DNA of 64,000 nt from Citrobacter werkmanii NBRC 105721. Lineage in GTDB: Bacteria > Pseudomonadota > Gammaproteobacteria > Enterobacterales > Enterobacteriaceae. Made by a program: the position numbers and the translations under genes. Location of the stretch: assembly GCA_000759755.1 (NCBI GenBank), contig BBMW01000017.1, positions 1 to 64,000 on the forward strand, given 5' to 3'. The notes under the pieces are model-generated. The model ran no database searches and was not told the origin of the DNA. It worked only from the letters and a program-made list of their open reading frames with translations. Shown in pieces: positions 20,139 through 29,608 of the stretch (position 1 is the stretch's first letter; the number at the start of each line of letters is the position of its first letter).

Positions 20139-22492
20139 GTGTGCTCAGTTGCAAAAAGGGTGTTGATATCGTCGCGCAGCAAGCGGGAATCTTCATAAAG
20201 CCATGCCGCCATCGTAATGCGATGCTGCAATTGTTCATTCAACGCATTCACCGCAGACTCATTTTGCTGGCGCAGAGTCAGGCTCTCACGCAGGCTCGCC
20301 TGTAATTGCGCCAGACACAGTGAAAAATCAGCAAAAAACGTGGCCATGCCTGCCGTAACGGAAATATCGACCTGAGCAACTAAAGCTTTACGAATTTGTT
20401 GGCAAAACTGGGTAACGTAATGCACAAGACTCTTGTGCAGCGCGCCCATATCAATGAGATAACGCGTTTTTGTTTCGACGTAATCATTCCACCCCCAGTT
20501 GGGTTGGTTCAGCCAACGGGAGAAAGTGTCACGCACCACACCGCCAGTAGTCGACGCATTTTCCGCCGGAATATCCTGCTCAATGGCCTCATTGAACAAC
20601 TGGCGGGTATTGAAGTTAAACATCGCCGCATGAAACGCAGGAAAACGGATCCGCGCACGAAATCCGGCGTGATTCAGCTCCTCTTTCACCCGCAATTCAA
20701 TGGGGTGCATAGCGTCATTGAGAGCCCGGGACAGGGTCGACTCAAGCTGCTCAAAACGTAGCGCTAAATCCCGGCTAATACTCTCCTGCGCTGCCAGCAA
20801 TACCCCTTCACAGGACGAGCGCATTTTATCTAAGACAATTTTTGCCTGCCCTTCATCATGCAGCACCAGCATTTCACCCGCCATTTCAGCCGTTATAGCG
20901 CCTGCTCCCTGACCGTGCGGTGACATCATCAGGACGTTTTCTTTGACAAAAAACGTATTGATGCCACACAGAATCTCAGTCTGTTGCTCATTGAGATAGG
21001 CCGCGGCAGACGCCAACGCCAGTTCTACCTCATGGTTAACTTCATCGCTCACTCGCCCCTGGCTCACCTGTAACTGCTGCATATCCTCTTCAATATGCGT
21101 AATGTTCAGCCGCAGTTTTTCATAGGCCACCGTTAATCCATGGGCGCGAAACTCCAGATATTCGTGCGCGCTTTGCGCATAGTTTAATAACTTATGCGAC
21201 GCGGAACGTAGCGCATATAGCGAGGCATTGGCGTGAGCGGCATGAATCACTTTCTGGATCGGCTGCTCAAACAGCGAATCTTCCCACAGTAAATCGGCGG
21301 CATGACGGATATGCTCCGTATCCTCAAGATCGGTGGTACGCCAGCGTCTGCCAAGCGCCGCTTCGGCAAAATCCTGTACCCAGCGTTGCACCTGATGATC
21401 CGGCAACCGCCCACGGGTGGTTAGCTCATGACGCGCTCTGTTCGCCAGATAGCCCCACATCGAAGAAACCGGATAGATCCGCTCAGGGGTGATTCCGCCT
21501 TGCATTAGCGTGCCAGATATCAAGGCCCGCACCTGCTCTTCATCATCACTGTTGCGGTCTTTCTGATCGAATTTGTTGACCAGCGCGTACAGCGGCACTG
21601 ATTTCCCGACCGCCATAATCGACCGCCGGACTTCTTCATCGGAAATCGACTTCAGTTGGGTGTAATCCATCACCGCCAGGACCGCAGAAGCCCGCGCCAG
21701 CTGTTCATTCAGCATTTTTTGTAAGTGCGGTTGCCCGGCCTCGTTTGGCCCCGGCGTATCCAGCAGCGTTAATTGCCCCGGATAGCTTGCCTGTCCGGCC
21801 AAATGGACAAATTCGACCTCGATAACCGGAATATGCTCAATCGCGGCATAGGCGGCAAAAGGAAAATCAGCCTCCAGCGCTTTTGACAAACGCACCAGGT
21901 CATTCAGGCTTTTAAGACAATGGAAAATAGGCTGGGCGCCAAGATAATACCGTTCAAATGCCACGCCGTTTTCAATATGCTGCAGCAGGACGTTCATATC
22001 CTTATCAATTTCCAGCGTCTGCGTAAGACGCTGGCGATCGCATGCCCGCATACGCTGCTGTAAAACCTTCATTAAGGCGTCGATCGGCGCGACATGTGAA
22101 AAATGCAACACCGGCTCTTTCTGCCCCGGCGTATGGCGAATAAGCGTCGGTAACGCGGTCATCGGGCGATTGCGATTAGGTAAAACTTCTGTGCCGACAA
22201 TCGCGTTAATCGTCGTCGATTTTCCCGCTTTCATAGTGCCAACGATGGCCAGCACCATTTCCAGACGCGTAATCTTGCGCAGTTCATTATTGAGCGTTGC
22301 TTGCTGGACATCCATGCCACGCACGCTGAAATGCAGGGGCTGAACAACCTGTCTGCTATGCTCCCCATGTTGCAGCGCGACATCATCCAACGACGTGATG
22401 GGCAATTTTTGTAATTGCCGGAGATGTTCAAGAGAGAGCATCAGCAAGCGTTCAGCTTCCTGACTTAATTCATATATTGTCTGTGTGTGCAT
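20135..22492 (-). CDS. crfC: CrfC (YjdA), dynamin-like clamp-binding sister replication fork colocalisation protein
   Basis: Large cytoplasmic dynamin-family GTPase. In E. coli CrfC binds the DNA polymerase clamp and keeps nascent sister strands together after replication. The G1 P-loop GTMKAGKSTTINA is near residue 90, followed by a G2 threonine region (RPMTALPTLIRH), G3 LLDTPGPNEAG and G4 LVNKFDQKD. A long alpha-helical C-terminal half follows. It has 785 aa against 742 in E. coli, with the extra length lying mainly in the helical middle. The start at 22492 gives MHTQTIYELSQEAERLL, the family N-terminus. A longer frame upstream is basic and unrelated. Confidence 0.92.
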   Translation of the reverse strand: MHTQTIYELSQEAERLLMLSLEHLRQLQKLPITSLDDVALQHGEHSRQVVQPLHFSVRGMDVQQATLNNELRKITRLEMVLAIVGTMKAGKSTTINAIVGTEVLPNRNRPMTALPTLIRHTPGQKEPVLHFSHVAPIDALMKVLQQRMRACDRQRLTQTLEIDKDMNVLLQHIENGVAFERYYLGAQPIFHCLKSLNDLVRLSKALEADFPFAAYAAIEHIPVIEVEFVHLAGQASYPGQLTLLDTPGPNEAGQPHLQKMLNEQLARASAVLAVMDYTQLKSISDEEVRRSIMAVGKSVPLYALVNKFDQKDRNSDDEEQVRALISGTLMQGGITPERIYPVSSMWGYLANRARHELTTRGRLPDHQVQRWVQDFAEAALGRRWRTTDLEDTEHIRHAADLLWEDSLFEQPIQKVIHAAHANASLYALRSASHKLLNYAQSAHEYLEFRAHGLTVAYEKLRLNITHIEEDMQQLQVSQGRVSDEVNHEVELALASAAAYLNEQQTEILCGINTFFVKENVLMMSPHGQGAGAITAEMAGEMLVLHDEGQAKIVLDKMRSSCEGVLLAAQESISRDLALRFEQLESTLSRALNDAMHPIELRVKEELNHAGFRARIRFPAFHAAMFNFNTRQLFNEAIEQDIPAENASTTGGVVRDTFSRWLNQPNWGWNDYVETKTRYLIDMGALHKSLVHYVTQFCQQIRKALVAQVDISVTAGMATFFADFSLCLAQLQASLRESLTLRQQNESAVNALNEQLQHRITMAAWLYEDSRLLRDDINTLFATEHT

Positions 22493-23030
22493 GGAAAATT
22501 TTTCCTTAACGCAAATGGCATTGCTTTTATTTAGCCTAATCGTTTTATTTATAGATTTTCGGCTTTTATAATTACGTGTAGAAATAATTAAAATCGAAAC
22601 AACCAATTGATATTATTAAAATAAATTTGGCATATAACCGCTGGCCTGATGCCTCTCACTTATGTAATAAGTAAGAAAGATAAACAGCGTAGTTCAGTTT
22701 TATAAAATCCCCGCTGAATTCCCCTACTAAAATTAAGGGGGCAGGAGATATTCAATCATCAGGACGTAGACACCCGTAAGCGGTGTTACCTATGAATATC
22801 AGTTATTTCGCCTCACCTTATCTTAAATAACCTGGGGTAGCAATTTCCCTTAAAAAATATTGCGCCATACTTCATTGATGTGAAAGCAAAGGATCTTTAC
22901 AGCAGATCATTTTGCTTTATCGCGCAGTAGTCCCGACAAAAGCAGGGATTTTATGTATAATTGCGGCCTTTTTCGGCAATCTGCCATTTTTTGGGCGCAT
23001 TTGCCCCTGCTGACTTTTGAGGAAATCGAC
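22493..23030. promoter_or_regulatory. crfC-yjdM divergent intergenic region
   Basis: About 540 bp, AT-rich and without a gene. It contains a good promoter for yjdM: CCGACA at 22933-22938, a 17-bp spacer and a perfect TATAAT at 22956-22961. A nested palindrome at 22747-22800 (outer GATATTCA/TGAATATC, inner ACACC/GGTGT) is not explained by any feature I know. Confidence 0.6.
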
Positions 23031-23366
23031 ATGTCATTACCACACTGCCCACAATGCAACTCCGAATACACTTACGAAGATAACGGCATGTTCATCTGCC
23101 CGGAATGCGCTCACGAATGGAACGATGCTGAACCGGCTCAGGACAGCGACGAGCTCATCGTTAAAGATGCTAACGGCAACCTGCTGGCCGACGGCGACAG
23201 CGTTACCGTAGTGAAAGACCTGAAGGTAAAAGGTAGCTCTTCAATGCTGAAGATCGGTACCAAAGTAAAAAACATTCGTCTGGTGGAAGGCGACCACAAC
23301 ATCGATTGCAAAATCGATGGCTTTGGCCCAATGAAACTGAAATCAGAGTTTGTGAAAAAGAACTGA
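23031..23366 (+). CDS. yjdM: YjdM (PhnA), zinc-ribbon protein
   Basis: 111-residue cytoplasmic protein historically called PhnA but not required for phosphonate use in E. coli. Its function is unresolved. The N-terminal zinc ribbon is [21 protein letters not shown] (residues about 6-26), and the C-terminal PhnA domain contains [23 protein letters not shown]. The start at 23031 has GAGGAA at 23019 onward. It has its own promoter (-10 at 22956) and is separated from yjdN by a REP unit and a strong terminator, so it is not part of the phnC operon. Confidence 0.95.
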   Translation: MSLPHCPQCNSEYTYEDNGMFICPECAHEWNDAEPAQDSDELIVKDANGNLLADGDSVTVVKDLKVKGSSSMLKIGTKVKNIRLVEGDHNIDCKIDGFGPMKLKSEFVKKN

Positions 23367-23374
23367 TGCAAATT

Positions 23375-23400
23375 GCCTGATGGCGCTGCGCTAATCAGGC
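23375..23400. repeat. REP unit after yjdM
   Basis: GCCTGATGGCG...CTAATCAGGC is a REP palindrome 9 bp after the yjdM stop. Confidence 0.7.
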
Positions 23401-23417
23401 CTGCGCCAGCTCATCTG

Positions 23418-23453
23418 CCAGGCGGGAAGCTCATACTTCCCGCCTGGTTTATT
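23418..23453 (+). terminator. Terminator after yjdM
   Basis: A perfect 12-bp stem CCAGGCGGGAAG/CTTCCCGCCTGG (23418-23429 with 23436-23447) and 6-nt loop, followed by TTTATTT. Confidence 0.85.
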
Positions 23454-23505
23454 TGTGCAGACGCTAACTACACTTAACTGGTTTCTTTTACCTGAGGTAA
23501 AGATC

Positions 23506-23952
23506 ATGCCGTTAAGTCCCTATATCTCATTTGCAGGCAACTGCGCAGACGCCATCGCCTACTACCAACAAACATTAGGCGCCGAGCTGCTCTACAAAAT
23601 CAACTTCGGTGAAATGCCCAAATCGGCGCAGGACAGTGAAGAAGGTTGCCCTTCAGGAATGAAATTCCCCGATACCGCCATCGCCCACGCCAACCTACGC
23701 GTTGCGGGCAGCGACATCATGATGAGCGATAGCGCCCCCGATGGAAATGCCCACTACTCTGGCTTCACGCTGGTGCTCGACACGCAAAATGTCGACGAAG
23801 GAAAGCGCTGGTTTGATAACCTCGCGGCAAACGGAAAAATCGAAATGGACTGGCAGGAAACCTTCTGGGCCCACGGTTTTGGTAAAGTGAGCGACCAGTA
23901 TGGCGTGCCGTGGATGATCAACGTCGTCAAACAGCAGCAACCTACCGAGTAA
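23506..23952 (+). CDS. yjdN: YjdN (PhnB), glyoxalase-fold protein
   Basis: 148-residue protein of the VOC (vicinal oxygen chelate)/glyoxalase superfamily, the PhnB-like subgroup. In E. coli it is adjacent to, but not required for, C-P lyase. It contains PYISFAGNCADAIAYYQQTLGAELLYK, the hallmark 3-demethylubiquinone-methyltransferase-like motif, and ends WMINVVKQQ. The start at 23506 has GAGGT upstream. An ATG at 23455 would extend into the terminator region. A short GC-rich hairpin (23957-23977) follows and probably ends the transcript before the Pho-regulated phnC promoter. Confidence 0.93.
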   Translation: MPLSPYISFAGNCADAIAYYQQTLGAELLYKINFGEMPKSAQDSEEGCPSGMKFPDTAIAHANLRVAGSDIMMSDSAPDGNAHYSGFTLVLDTQNVDEGKRWFDNLAANGKIEMDWQETFWAHGFGKVSDQYGVPWMINVVKQQQPTE

Positions 23953-24000
23953 TCCGACGGGAGGCTTGCCCTCCCGTACTGTCATTAAAAATCGCTCAAC

Positions 24001-24040
24001 TCTTCATCGTCAAGTAACGATCCCTTAACGAAAGCGTCAC
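24001..24040 (+). promoter_or_regulatory. Candidate double Pho box of the phn operon
   Basis: Four 7-bp half-sites resembling CTGTCAY fall on an exact 11-bp period: TCTTCAT (24001), AAGTAAC (24012), CCTTAAC (24023) and GCGTCAC (24034). Each matches 4-5 of 7 positions. The 11-bp phasing and the position 45-85 bp before phnC fit PhoB control, known for the E. coli phnC operon. The individual matches are weak. Confidence 0.55.
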
Positions 24041-24084
24041 ATTGATCCGCCACGATGGGGCCACTTTTTTAGGGAGGCCGCATC

Positions 24085-24873
24085 ATGCAAACGATTATCC
24101 GCGTCGAGAAACTCTCCAAATCTTTCAACCAGCATCAGGCGCTCAATGCGGTTGATCTAAGCATCTGTTCCGGTGAGATGGTGGCTCTGCTTGGGCCGTC
24201 TGGCTCCGGCAAATCCACCCTTTTACGTCATTTAAGCGGTTTGATCACAGGTGATAAATCGCCCGGTAGCCACGTCGAGCTGCTGGGTCGCACCGTTCAA
24301 CACGAAGGTCGGCTGGCGCGCGATATCCGCCAAAGCCGCGCCCACACCGGCTACATCTTCCAGCAGTTCAATCTGGTGAACCGTCTGACGGTGCTGGAGA
24401 ACGTGCTGATTGGCGCTCTCGGCAGCACGCCATTCTGGCGCACCTGTTTTAGCTGGTTCAGTCAGGAGCAGAAACAACGCGCGCTCCAGGCGCTGACCCG
24501 CGTTGGCATGGCGCACTTTGCGTATCAGCGCGTTTCTACGCTTTCGGGCGGGCAACAGCAACGCGTCGCTATCGCCCGGGCGCTGATGCAGCAGGCCAAA
24601 GTGATCCTGGCCGATGAGCCAATTGCCTCGCTGGACCCGGAATCCGCACGCATCGTAATGGATACCCTGCGCGACATTAACCAGACCGACGGCATCACCG
24701 TGGTCGTCACGCTGCACCAGGTGGATTACGCCCTGCGCTATTGCGAACGCATCGTCGCGCTGCGCCAGGGCAACGTCTTCTTTGATGGCAGCAGCCAGCA
24801 TTTTGATAACGATCGTTTTGACCATCTCTACCGCAGCATGAACCGCGTCGAACAGAACGCGCAGGCTGCCTGA
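24085..24873 (+). CDS. phnC: PhnC, phosphonate ABC transporter ATPase
   Basis: ATP-binding subunit of the PhnCDE phosphonate importer. It has 262 aa, equal to E. coli. Walker [10 protein letters not shown] is near residue 38, the Q-loop is in IFQQFNLV, the ABC signature is LSGGQQQR, Walker B is VILADEP, and the switch His is in VTLHQ. A strong AGGGAGG ribosome-binding site is upstream. It is the first gene of phnC-P, whose members mostly overlap or lie close together, and is likely transcribed from the Pho-box region just upstream. Confidence 0.96.
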   Translation: MQTIIRVEKLSKSFNQHQALNAVDLSICSGEMVALLGPSGSGKSTLLRHLSGLITGDKSPGSHVELLGRTVQHEGRLARDIRQSRAHTGYIFQQFNLVNRLTVLENVLIGALGSTPFWRTCFSWFSQEQKQRALQALTRVGMAHFAYQRVSTLSGGQQQRVAIARALMQQAKVILADEPIASLDPESARIVMDTLRDINQTDGITVVVTLHQVDYALRYCERIVALRQGNVFFDGSSQHFDNDRFDHLYRSMNRVEQNAQAA

Positions 24874-24896
24874 CATCCCCACAATGAGGAATGGAA

Positions 24897-25913
24897 ATGA
24901 GTTATAGAACAATTGCCGCGCTGGCTTTCACCAGCATGTTTAGTCTCAGCACCCTGCTCAGCCCGGCCCATGCCGAAGAGCAGGAAAAAGCGCTGAACTT
25001 CGGCATTATTTCGACCGAATCACAGCAAAACCTGAAGCCGCAGTGGGAACCGTTCCTGAAGGACATGGAAAAGTCACTGGGCGTGAAGGTGAACGCCTTC
25101 TTCGCCCCGGACTACGCCGGGATCATCCAGGGAATGCGCTTTAACAAAGTCGATATCGCCTGGTACGGCAACCTCTCGGCAATGGAAGCGGTGGATCGCG
25201 CTAACGGACAAGTGTTTGCCCAGACCGTCGCCGCCGACGGATCCCCGGGTTACTGGAGCGTGTTGATCGTTAACAAAGACAGTCCGATCAACAACCTGAA
25301 CGATCTGATCGCCAAACGTAAGGATCTGACCTTCGGCAACGGCGATCCCAACTCCACGTCAGGCTTCCTCGTCCCCGGCTACTACGTCTTCGCCAAAAAC
25401 AACATCTCCGCCAGCGACTTCAAACGCACCGTTAACGCCGGACACGAAACCAATGCGCTGGCCGTCGCCAACAAGCAGGTCGATGTCGCCACCAACAACA
25501 CCGAAAACCTCGACAAACTGAAAACTTCCGCACCGGAAAAACTGAAAGAGCTGAAGGTGATCTGGAAGTCACCGCTGATCCCGGGCGATCCGATCGTCTG
25601 GCGTAAAAACCTCTCCGAAACCACCAAGGACAAGGTGTACGACTTCTTTATGAATTACGGCAAAACGCCGGAGCAGAAAACCGTACTGGAGCGTCTGGGC
25701 TGGGCGCCGTTCCGTGCCTCCAGCGACCTGCAACTGGTGCCGATTCGTCAACTGGCGCTGTTTAAAGAGATGCAGGGCGTGAAGGACAACAAAGGGCTGA
25801 ACGAGGAAGAGAAAGCCAGCAAAACCTCGGTGCTGAAAGCGCAGCTCGACGACCTTGACCGTCTGACCGCCGCACTGGGTGCTATGACCAGCGTCACTAA
25901 AGCTGTGCAGTGA
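24897..25913 (+). CDS. phnD: PhnD, periplasmic phosphonate-binding protein
   Basis: Periplasmic high-affinity binding protein for alkylphosphonates such as 2-aminoethylphosphonate. It delivers substrate to PhnCE. It has 338 aa, as in E. coli. The signal peptide (about residues 1-26) ends AHA before EEQEK. Conserved binding-pocket sequence includes [30 protein letters not shown] and [17 protein letters not shown]. The start at 24897 has GAGGAA about 7 nt upstream. An ATG at 24891 is the alternative. A REP unit separates it from phnE. Confidence 0.96.
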   Translation: MSYRTIAALAFTSMFSLSTLLSPAHAEEQEKALNFGIISTESQQNLKPQWEPFLKDMEKSLGVKVNAFFAPDYAGIIQGMRFNKVDIAWYGNLSAMEAVDRANGQVFAQTVAADGSPGYWSVLIVNKDSPINNLNDLIAKRKDLTFGNGDPNSTSGFLVPGYYVFAKNNISASDFKRTVNAGHETNALAVANKQVDVATNNTENLDKLKTSAPEKLKELKVIWKSPLIPGDPIVWRKNLSETTKDKVYDFFMNYGKTPEQKTVLERLGWAPFRASSDLQLVPIRQLALFKEMQGVKDNKGLNEEEKASKTSVLKAQLDDLDRLTAALGAMTSVTKAVQ

Positions 25914-25916
25914 TTT

Positions 25917-25950
25917 GTAGGCCGGATAAGCACAGCGCCATCCGGCCTAC
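25917..25950. repeat. REP unit between phnD and phnE
   Basis: GTAGGCCGGATAAGC...GCGCCATCCGGCCTAC forms a near-complete palindrome within the operon, directly after the phnD stop. Confidence 0.85.
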
Positions 25951-25981
25951 AACGCAAACACACGTACCAACGGAGCTAAAC

Positions 25982-26761
25982 ATGCAAACCATCACCGTCG
26001 CCCCGCCCAAACGTAGCTGGTTCTCGCTGCTGAGCTGGGCCATTCTTCTCGCCGTGCTGGTGGTCTCGTGGAAAGGTGCCGAAATGGCGCCGCTCACGCT
26101 GATCCAGGATTCTGGCAATATGGCGACCTTCGCCGCCGACTTCTTCCCGCCGGACTTCAGCCAGTGGCAGGACTATCTCGGTGAAATGGCCGTCACCCTG
26201 CAAATCGCCGTCTGGGGGACCGCCCTCGCCGTTGTACTGTCGATCCCCTTCGGCCTGATGTGCGCCGATAACCTCGTGCCATGGTGGATTTACCAGCCGA
26301 TGCGCAGAGCGATGGACGCCTGCCGCGCCATCAACGAAATGGTCTTCGCGATGCTGTTCGTGGTCGCCGTCGGCTTAGGTCCATTCGCCGGGGTGATGGC
26401 GCTGTTTATCCACACTACCGGGGTGCTCTCCAAACTGCTTTCCGAAGCGGTAGAAGCCATTGAGCCAGGTCCGGTAGAAGGCATTCGCGCCACCGGGGCC
26501 AACAAAATTGAAGAGATCCTCTACGGCGTTTTGCCGCAGGTGATGCCGTTGCTGATCTCCTACTCGCTGTACCGTTTTGAGTCCAACGTTCGCTCGGCCA
26601 CGGTGGTCGGCATGGTGGGCGCGGGCGGTATCGGCGTGACCTTATGGGAGGCGATTCGCGGCTTCCAGTTCCAGCAAACCTGCGCCCTGATGGTGTTAAT
26701 CATCGTCACCGTCAGTCTACTGGATTTCCTTTCCCAGCGTTTGCGTAAGCACTTTATCTGA
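25982..26761 (+). CDS. phnE: PhnE, phosphonate ABC transporter permease (intact)
   Basis: Membrane subunit of the PhnCDE importer. It has 259 aa with about six membrane spans. The permease signature (EAA loop) is visible as [29 protein letters not shown] near residue 165. The frame is open throughout, unlike E. coli K-12, where an 8-bp duplication disrupts phnE and makes the strain cryptic for phosphonate use. This strain should therefore import phosphonates. The start at 25982 follows GGAG, and coding from 25910 would run through the REP unit. Confidence 0.95.
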   Translation: MQTITVAPPKRSWFSLLSWAILLAVLVVSWKGAEMAPLTLIQDSGNMATFAADFFPPDFSQWQDYLGEMAVTLQIAVWGTALAVVLSIPFGLMCADNLVPWWIYQPMRRAMDACRAINEMVFAMLFVVAVGLGPFAGVMALFIHTTGVLSKLLSEAVEAIEPGPVEGIRATGANKIEEILYGVLPQVMPLLISYSLYRFESNVRSATVVGMVGAGGIGVTLWEAIRGFQFQQTCALMVLIIVTVSLLDFLSQRLRKHFI

Positions 26762-26781
26762 TTAGCGAGGCATTGATTGCT

Positions 26782-27507
26782 ATGCACTTGTCTACACATC
26801 CGACCAGTTATCCAACGCGTTATCAGGAAATTGCCGCAAGACTTGAGCAGGAGCTTCGTCAACATTATCGCTGTGGGGACTATCTCCCCGCCGAGCAGCA
26901 GCTTGCCGCACGCTACGAGGTGAATCGCCATACCCTACGCCGCGCTATTGACCAGTTGGTTGAGCGTGGTTGGGTTCAACGTCGCCAGGGCGTCGGCGTG
27001 CTGGTGCTGATGCGCCCGTTTGATTACCCGCTCAATGCCCAGGCGCGTTTTAGTCAGAACCTGCTGGACCAGGGTAGCCACCCCACCAGTGAAAAACTGC
27101 TGGCGGTGCTGCGCCCGGCCTCCAGCCATATTGCCGACGCGCTCAGCATTAATGAAGGCGACAACGTTATTCACCTGCGTACTCTGCGCCGGGTCAACGG
27201 CATCGCCTTGTGCCAAATCGACCACTATTTTTCCGACCTCACGCTGTGGCCGCTTATGCAGGGCTTTAACAGCGGTTCGCTGCATGACTACTTACGCGAA
27301 GAGTCCGGTCTGACACTCCTGCGCACGCAAACGCGCATCAGCGCCCGCCGGGCCCAGGCCAAAGAGAGCAAGGTGTTGGAAATCCCCAATATGGCGCCGC
27401 TGCTGTGCGTGCGCACCCTGAACCACCGTGAAGGCGAAAAGCAGGCAGCGGAATACTCCGTCAGCCTGACCCGCGCCGACATGATCGAATTCACTATGGA
27501 GCACTGA
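26782..27507 (+). CDS. phnF: PhnF, GntR-family regulator
   Basis: 241-residue GntR/HutC-subfamily transcription factor of the phosphonate operon. The N-terminal winged helix covers about 10-75 (YQEIAARLEQELR, LPAEQQLAARYEVNRHTLRRAIDQLVERGWVQRRQGVGVLV). A C-terminal UTRA effector domain (about 90-235) follows. The effector is unknown. It is not essential for C-P lyase activity in E. coli. Its stop abuts the phnG start with no gap. Confidence 0.94.
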   Translation: MHLSTHPTSYPTRYQEIAARLEQELRQHYRCGDYLPAEQQLAARYEVNRHTLRRAIDQLVERGWVQRRQGVGVLVLMRPFDYPLNAQARFSQNLLDQGSHPTSEKLLAVLRPASSHIADALSINEGDNVIHLRTLRRVNGIALCQIDHYFSDLTLWPLMQGFNSGSLHDYLREESGLTLLRTQTRISARRAQAKESKVLEIPNMAPLLCVRTLNHREGEKQAAEYSVSLTRADMIEFTMEH

Positions 27508-27960
27508 ATGCATTTCGATACCGCCACCCGCCAGCGCTGGATGCGCGCGCTGGCTTATAGCAATGCCGATGCCCTGAGTGCCCGCATCAACGCGCTCAAA
27601 CTGACGCCGGACTATGAACTTATCCGCGCACCGGAATGCGGACTGCTGCAAATCCAGGCCCGCATGGGCGGCACCGGCAATCGCTTCTTTGCTGGCGACA
27701 CCACGCTCACCCGCGCGGTGGTGCGCCTGAAGAGCGGCACGCTGGGTTACAGCTACCTGCTGGGACGTAACAAACACCATGCCGAGCAGTGCGCGGTAAT
27801 TGACGCACTGCTGCAGGAACAAACGCATTTCCAAAGCTTAATGGAAACCTTGATTGCCCCGCTGGAAGCGGAACGCGATGCGCTGATTAGCGCACGCCGT
27901 GCCGAAATCAACGCCAGCCGGGTCGACTTCTTCACGCTGGTACGCGGAGATAACGCATGA
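27508..27960 (+). CDS. phnG: PhnG, C-P lyase core subunit
   Basis: 150-residue subunit of the PhnGHIJ core complex. With PhnI, PhnH and PhnL it helps displace adenine from ATP by phosphonate to give ribose-1-phosphonate 5-triphosphate. The length equals E. coli. [16 protein letters not shown] lies at the N-terminus and [23 protein letters not shown] in the middle. Its ATG directly follows the phnF stop, and it overlaps phnH by 4 bp. Confidence 0.95.
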   Translation: MHFDTATRQRWMRALAYSNADALSARINALKLTPDYELIRAPECGLLQIQARMGGTGNRFFAGDTTLTRAVVRLKSGTLGYSYLLGRNKHHAEQCAVIDALLQEQTHFQSLMETLIAPLEAERDALISARRAEINASRVDFFTLVRGDNA

Positions 27961-28541
27961 CCTTACAAACCGCTTTTAATTTACCCGTTCAGGATGCGCA
28001 GCAGAGCTTTCGTCGCCTGTTGAAGGCCATGAGCGAGCCGGGCGTGATCGTCGCCCTGCATCAACTGAAACACGGCTGGCAGCCGCTGGGTCTGGCAACC
28101 ACCAGCGTGCTGCTGACTCTGGTTGATGGCGACACGCCGGTCTGGCTGGCGCCGTCGATGGATAACGATATTGCCCGGCAGAATCTGCGTTTTCATACCA
28201 ACGCGCCGCTGGTGGATCAGCCGCAGCTGGCGGCATTTGCCGTCGCCGACGAACACATTAGCAGCGAACAGCTAAACGCCCTCTCCGCCGGTTCCGCCGT
28301 CGCGCCAGAGACCAGCGCCACGCTGATTGTTCAGGTCTCTGGCTTAAGCGGCGGACGCATGCTGCGTCTGACCGGCGCCGGTATCGCCGAGGAACGCATG
28401 ATCGCGCCGCAGCTGCCGGAATGCCTGATTCACGAACTCACCGAACGCCCGCATCCGTTCCCGCTGGGAGTCGATCTGATCCTCACCTGCGGCGAACGCC
28501 TGCTGGCTATTCCGCGAACGACTCATGTGGAGGTGTGCTGA
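27957..28541 (+). CDS. phnH: PhnH, C-P lyase core subunit
   Basis: 194-residue subunit of the PhnGHIJ complex. It has a transferase-like fold but no recognised catalytic site. The length equals E. coli. Conserved [23 protein letters not shown] is at the N-terminus, and [29 protein letters not shown] at the C-terminus. It overlaps phnG by 4 bp and phnI by 1 bp. Confidence 0.95.
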   Translation: MTLQTAFNLPVQDAQQSFRRLLKAMSEPGVIVALHQLKHGWQPLGLATTSVLLTLVDGDTPVWLAPSMDNDIARQNLRFHTNAPLVDQPQLAAFAVADEHISSEQLNALSAGSAVAPETSATLIVQVSGLSGGRMLRLTGAGIAEERMIAPQLPECLIHELTERPHPFPLGVDLILTCGERLLAIPRTTHVEVC

Positions 28542-29608
28542 TGTACGTCGCCGTCAAAGGGGGCGAAAAGGCGATAGCCAACGCCCACGCCCTACAGGAA
28601 AACCGACGCCGGGGCGAGGAGACCATTGCCGAACTGAGCGTCGCACAAATCGAACAGCAGATGAACCTGGCTGTCGACCGGGTGATGACCGAAGGCGGCA
28701 TCGCCGACCGTGAACTGGCGGCGCTGGCGCTAAAGCAGGCCAGCGGCGATAACGTCGAAGCCATCTTTTTGCTGCGTGCCTACCGCACGACGCTGGCAAA
28801 AGTGGCGGTCAGCGAGCCGCTTAACAGTGCAGAAATGCGCCTTGAGCGCCGAATCTCGGCGGTCTACAAGGACATCCCCGGCGGGCAGTTGTTAGGTCCT
28901 ACCTACGACTACACCCATCGCCTGCTGGATTTTACCCTGCTGGCCAATGGTGAAACGCCGCCGCTGCGCTGCGCGGATAGCACGCAGGATGCCTCCCCGC
29001 ACGTCTTTTCCCTGCTGGCAAAGCAGGGGCTGGCAAAACGCGAAGAAGACAACGGCGACGCACCCGACGACATCACCCGCACGCCGCCGGTTTACCCGTG
29101 CTCACGTGCTTCACGTCTGCAACAGCTGATGCGCGGCGACGAAGGCTATCTGCTGGCGTTGGCCTACTCCACCCAGCGCGGTTACGGACGCAACCACCCG
29201 TTTGCCGCCGAGATCCGCAGCGGTTACGTAGCACTGGAAACCGTACCGGAAGAGCTGGGATTCGCGGTAAACGTCGGCGAACTGCTGATGACTGAGTGTG
29301 AAATGGTCAACGGCTTTGTCGCGCCAGAGAACGAATCTCCCCATTTTACCCGCGGCTACGGGCTGGTGTTCGGCATGAGCGAACGTAAAGCAATGGCGAT
29401 GGCGCTGGTGGACCGCGCCCTACAGGCAGCCGAATACGATGAAACGGTCACAGGACCGGCGCAGGACGAAGAGTTCGTGCTGGCGCATGCGGATAACGTC
29501 GAGGCGGCGGGTTTTGTATCGCACCTCAAGCTCCCCCATTACGTCGATTTCCAGGCCGAACTGGAACTGCTCAAACGCCTGCAACAGGAGGCCGCCCGTG
29601 ACCGCTAA
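28541..29608 (+). CDS. phnI: PhnI, C-P lyase nucleosidase subunit
   Basis: 355-residue catalytic component that transfers the ribosyl triphosphate of ATP to phosphonate, releasing adenine, when combined with PhnG, PhnH and PhnL. E. coli PhnI has 354 aa. The start [12 protein letters not shown] at 28541 uses the TGATG overlap with the phnH stop. A longer in-frame extension back to 28421 would lie wholly within phnH and was rejected. Motifs include GQLLGPTYDYTHRLLDF and PHYVDFQAELELLKRL. Confidence 0.95.
   Translation: MYVAVKGGEKAIANAHALQENRRRGEETIAELSVAQIEQQMNLAVDRVMTEGGIADRELAALALKQASGDNVEAIFLLRAYRTTLAKVAVSEPLNSAEMRLERRISAVYKDIPGGQLLGPTYDYTHRLLDFTLLANGETPPLRCADSTQDASPHVFSLLAKQGLAKREEDNGDAPDDITRTPPVYPCSRASRLQQLMRGDEGYLLALAYSTQRGYGRNHPFAAEIRSGYVALETVPEELGFAVNVGELLMTECEMVNGFVAPENESPHFTRGYGLVFGMSERKAMAMALVDRALQAAEYDETVTGPAQDEEFVLAHADNVEAAGFVSHLKLPHYVDFQAELELLKRLQQEAARDR

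Noticed and set aside
24232-24912. 226-codon open frame opposite phnC
   Set aside because: Antisense to a conserved ABC ATPase gene, no recognisable domain, and no ribosome-binding site.
25917-25981. Upstream extension of phnE through the REP unit
   Set aside because: The frame is open, but the N-terminus would be REP-derived; the ATG at 25982 has a good ribosome-binding site and gives the 259-residue family length.
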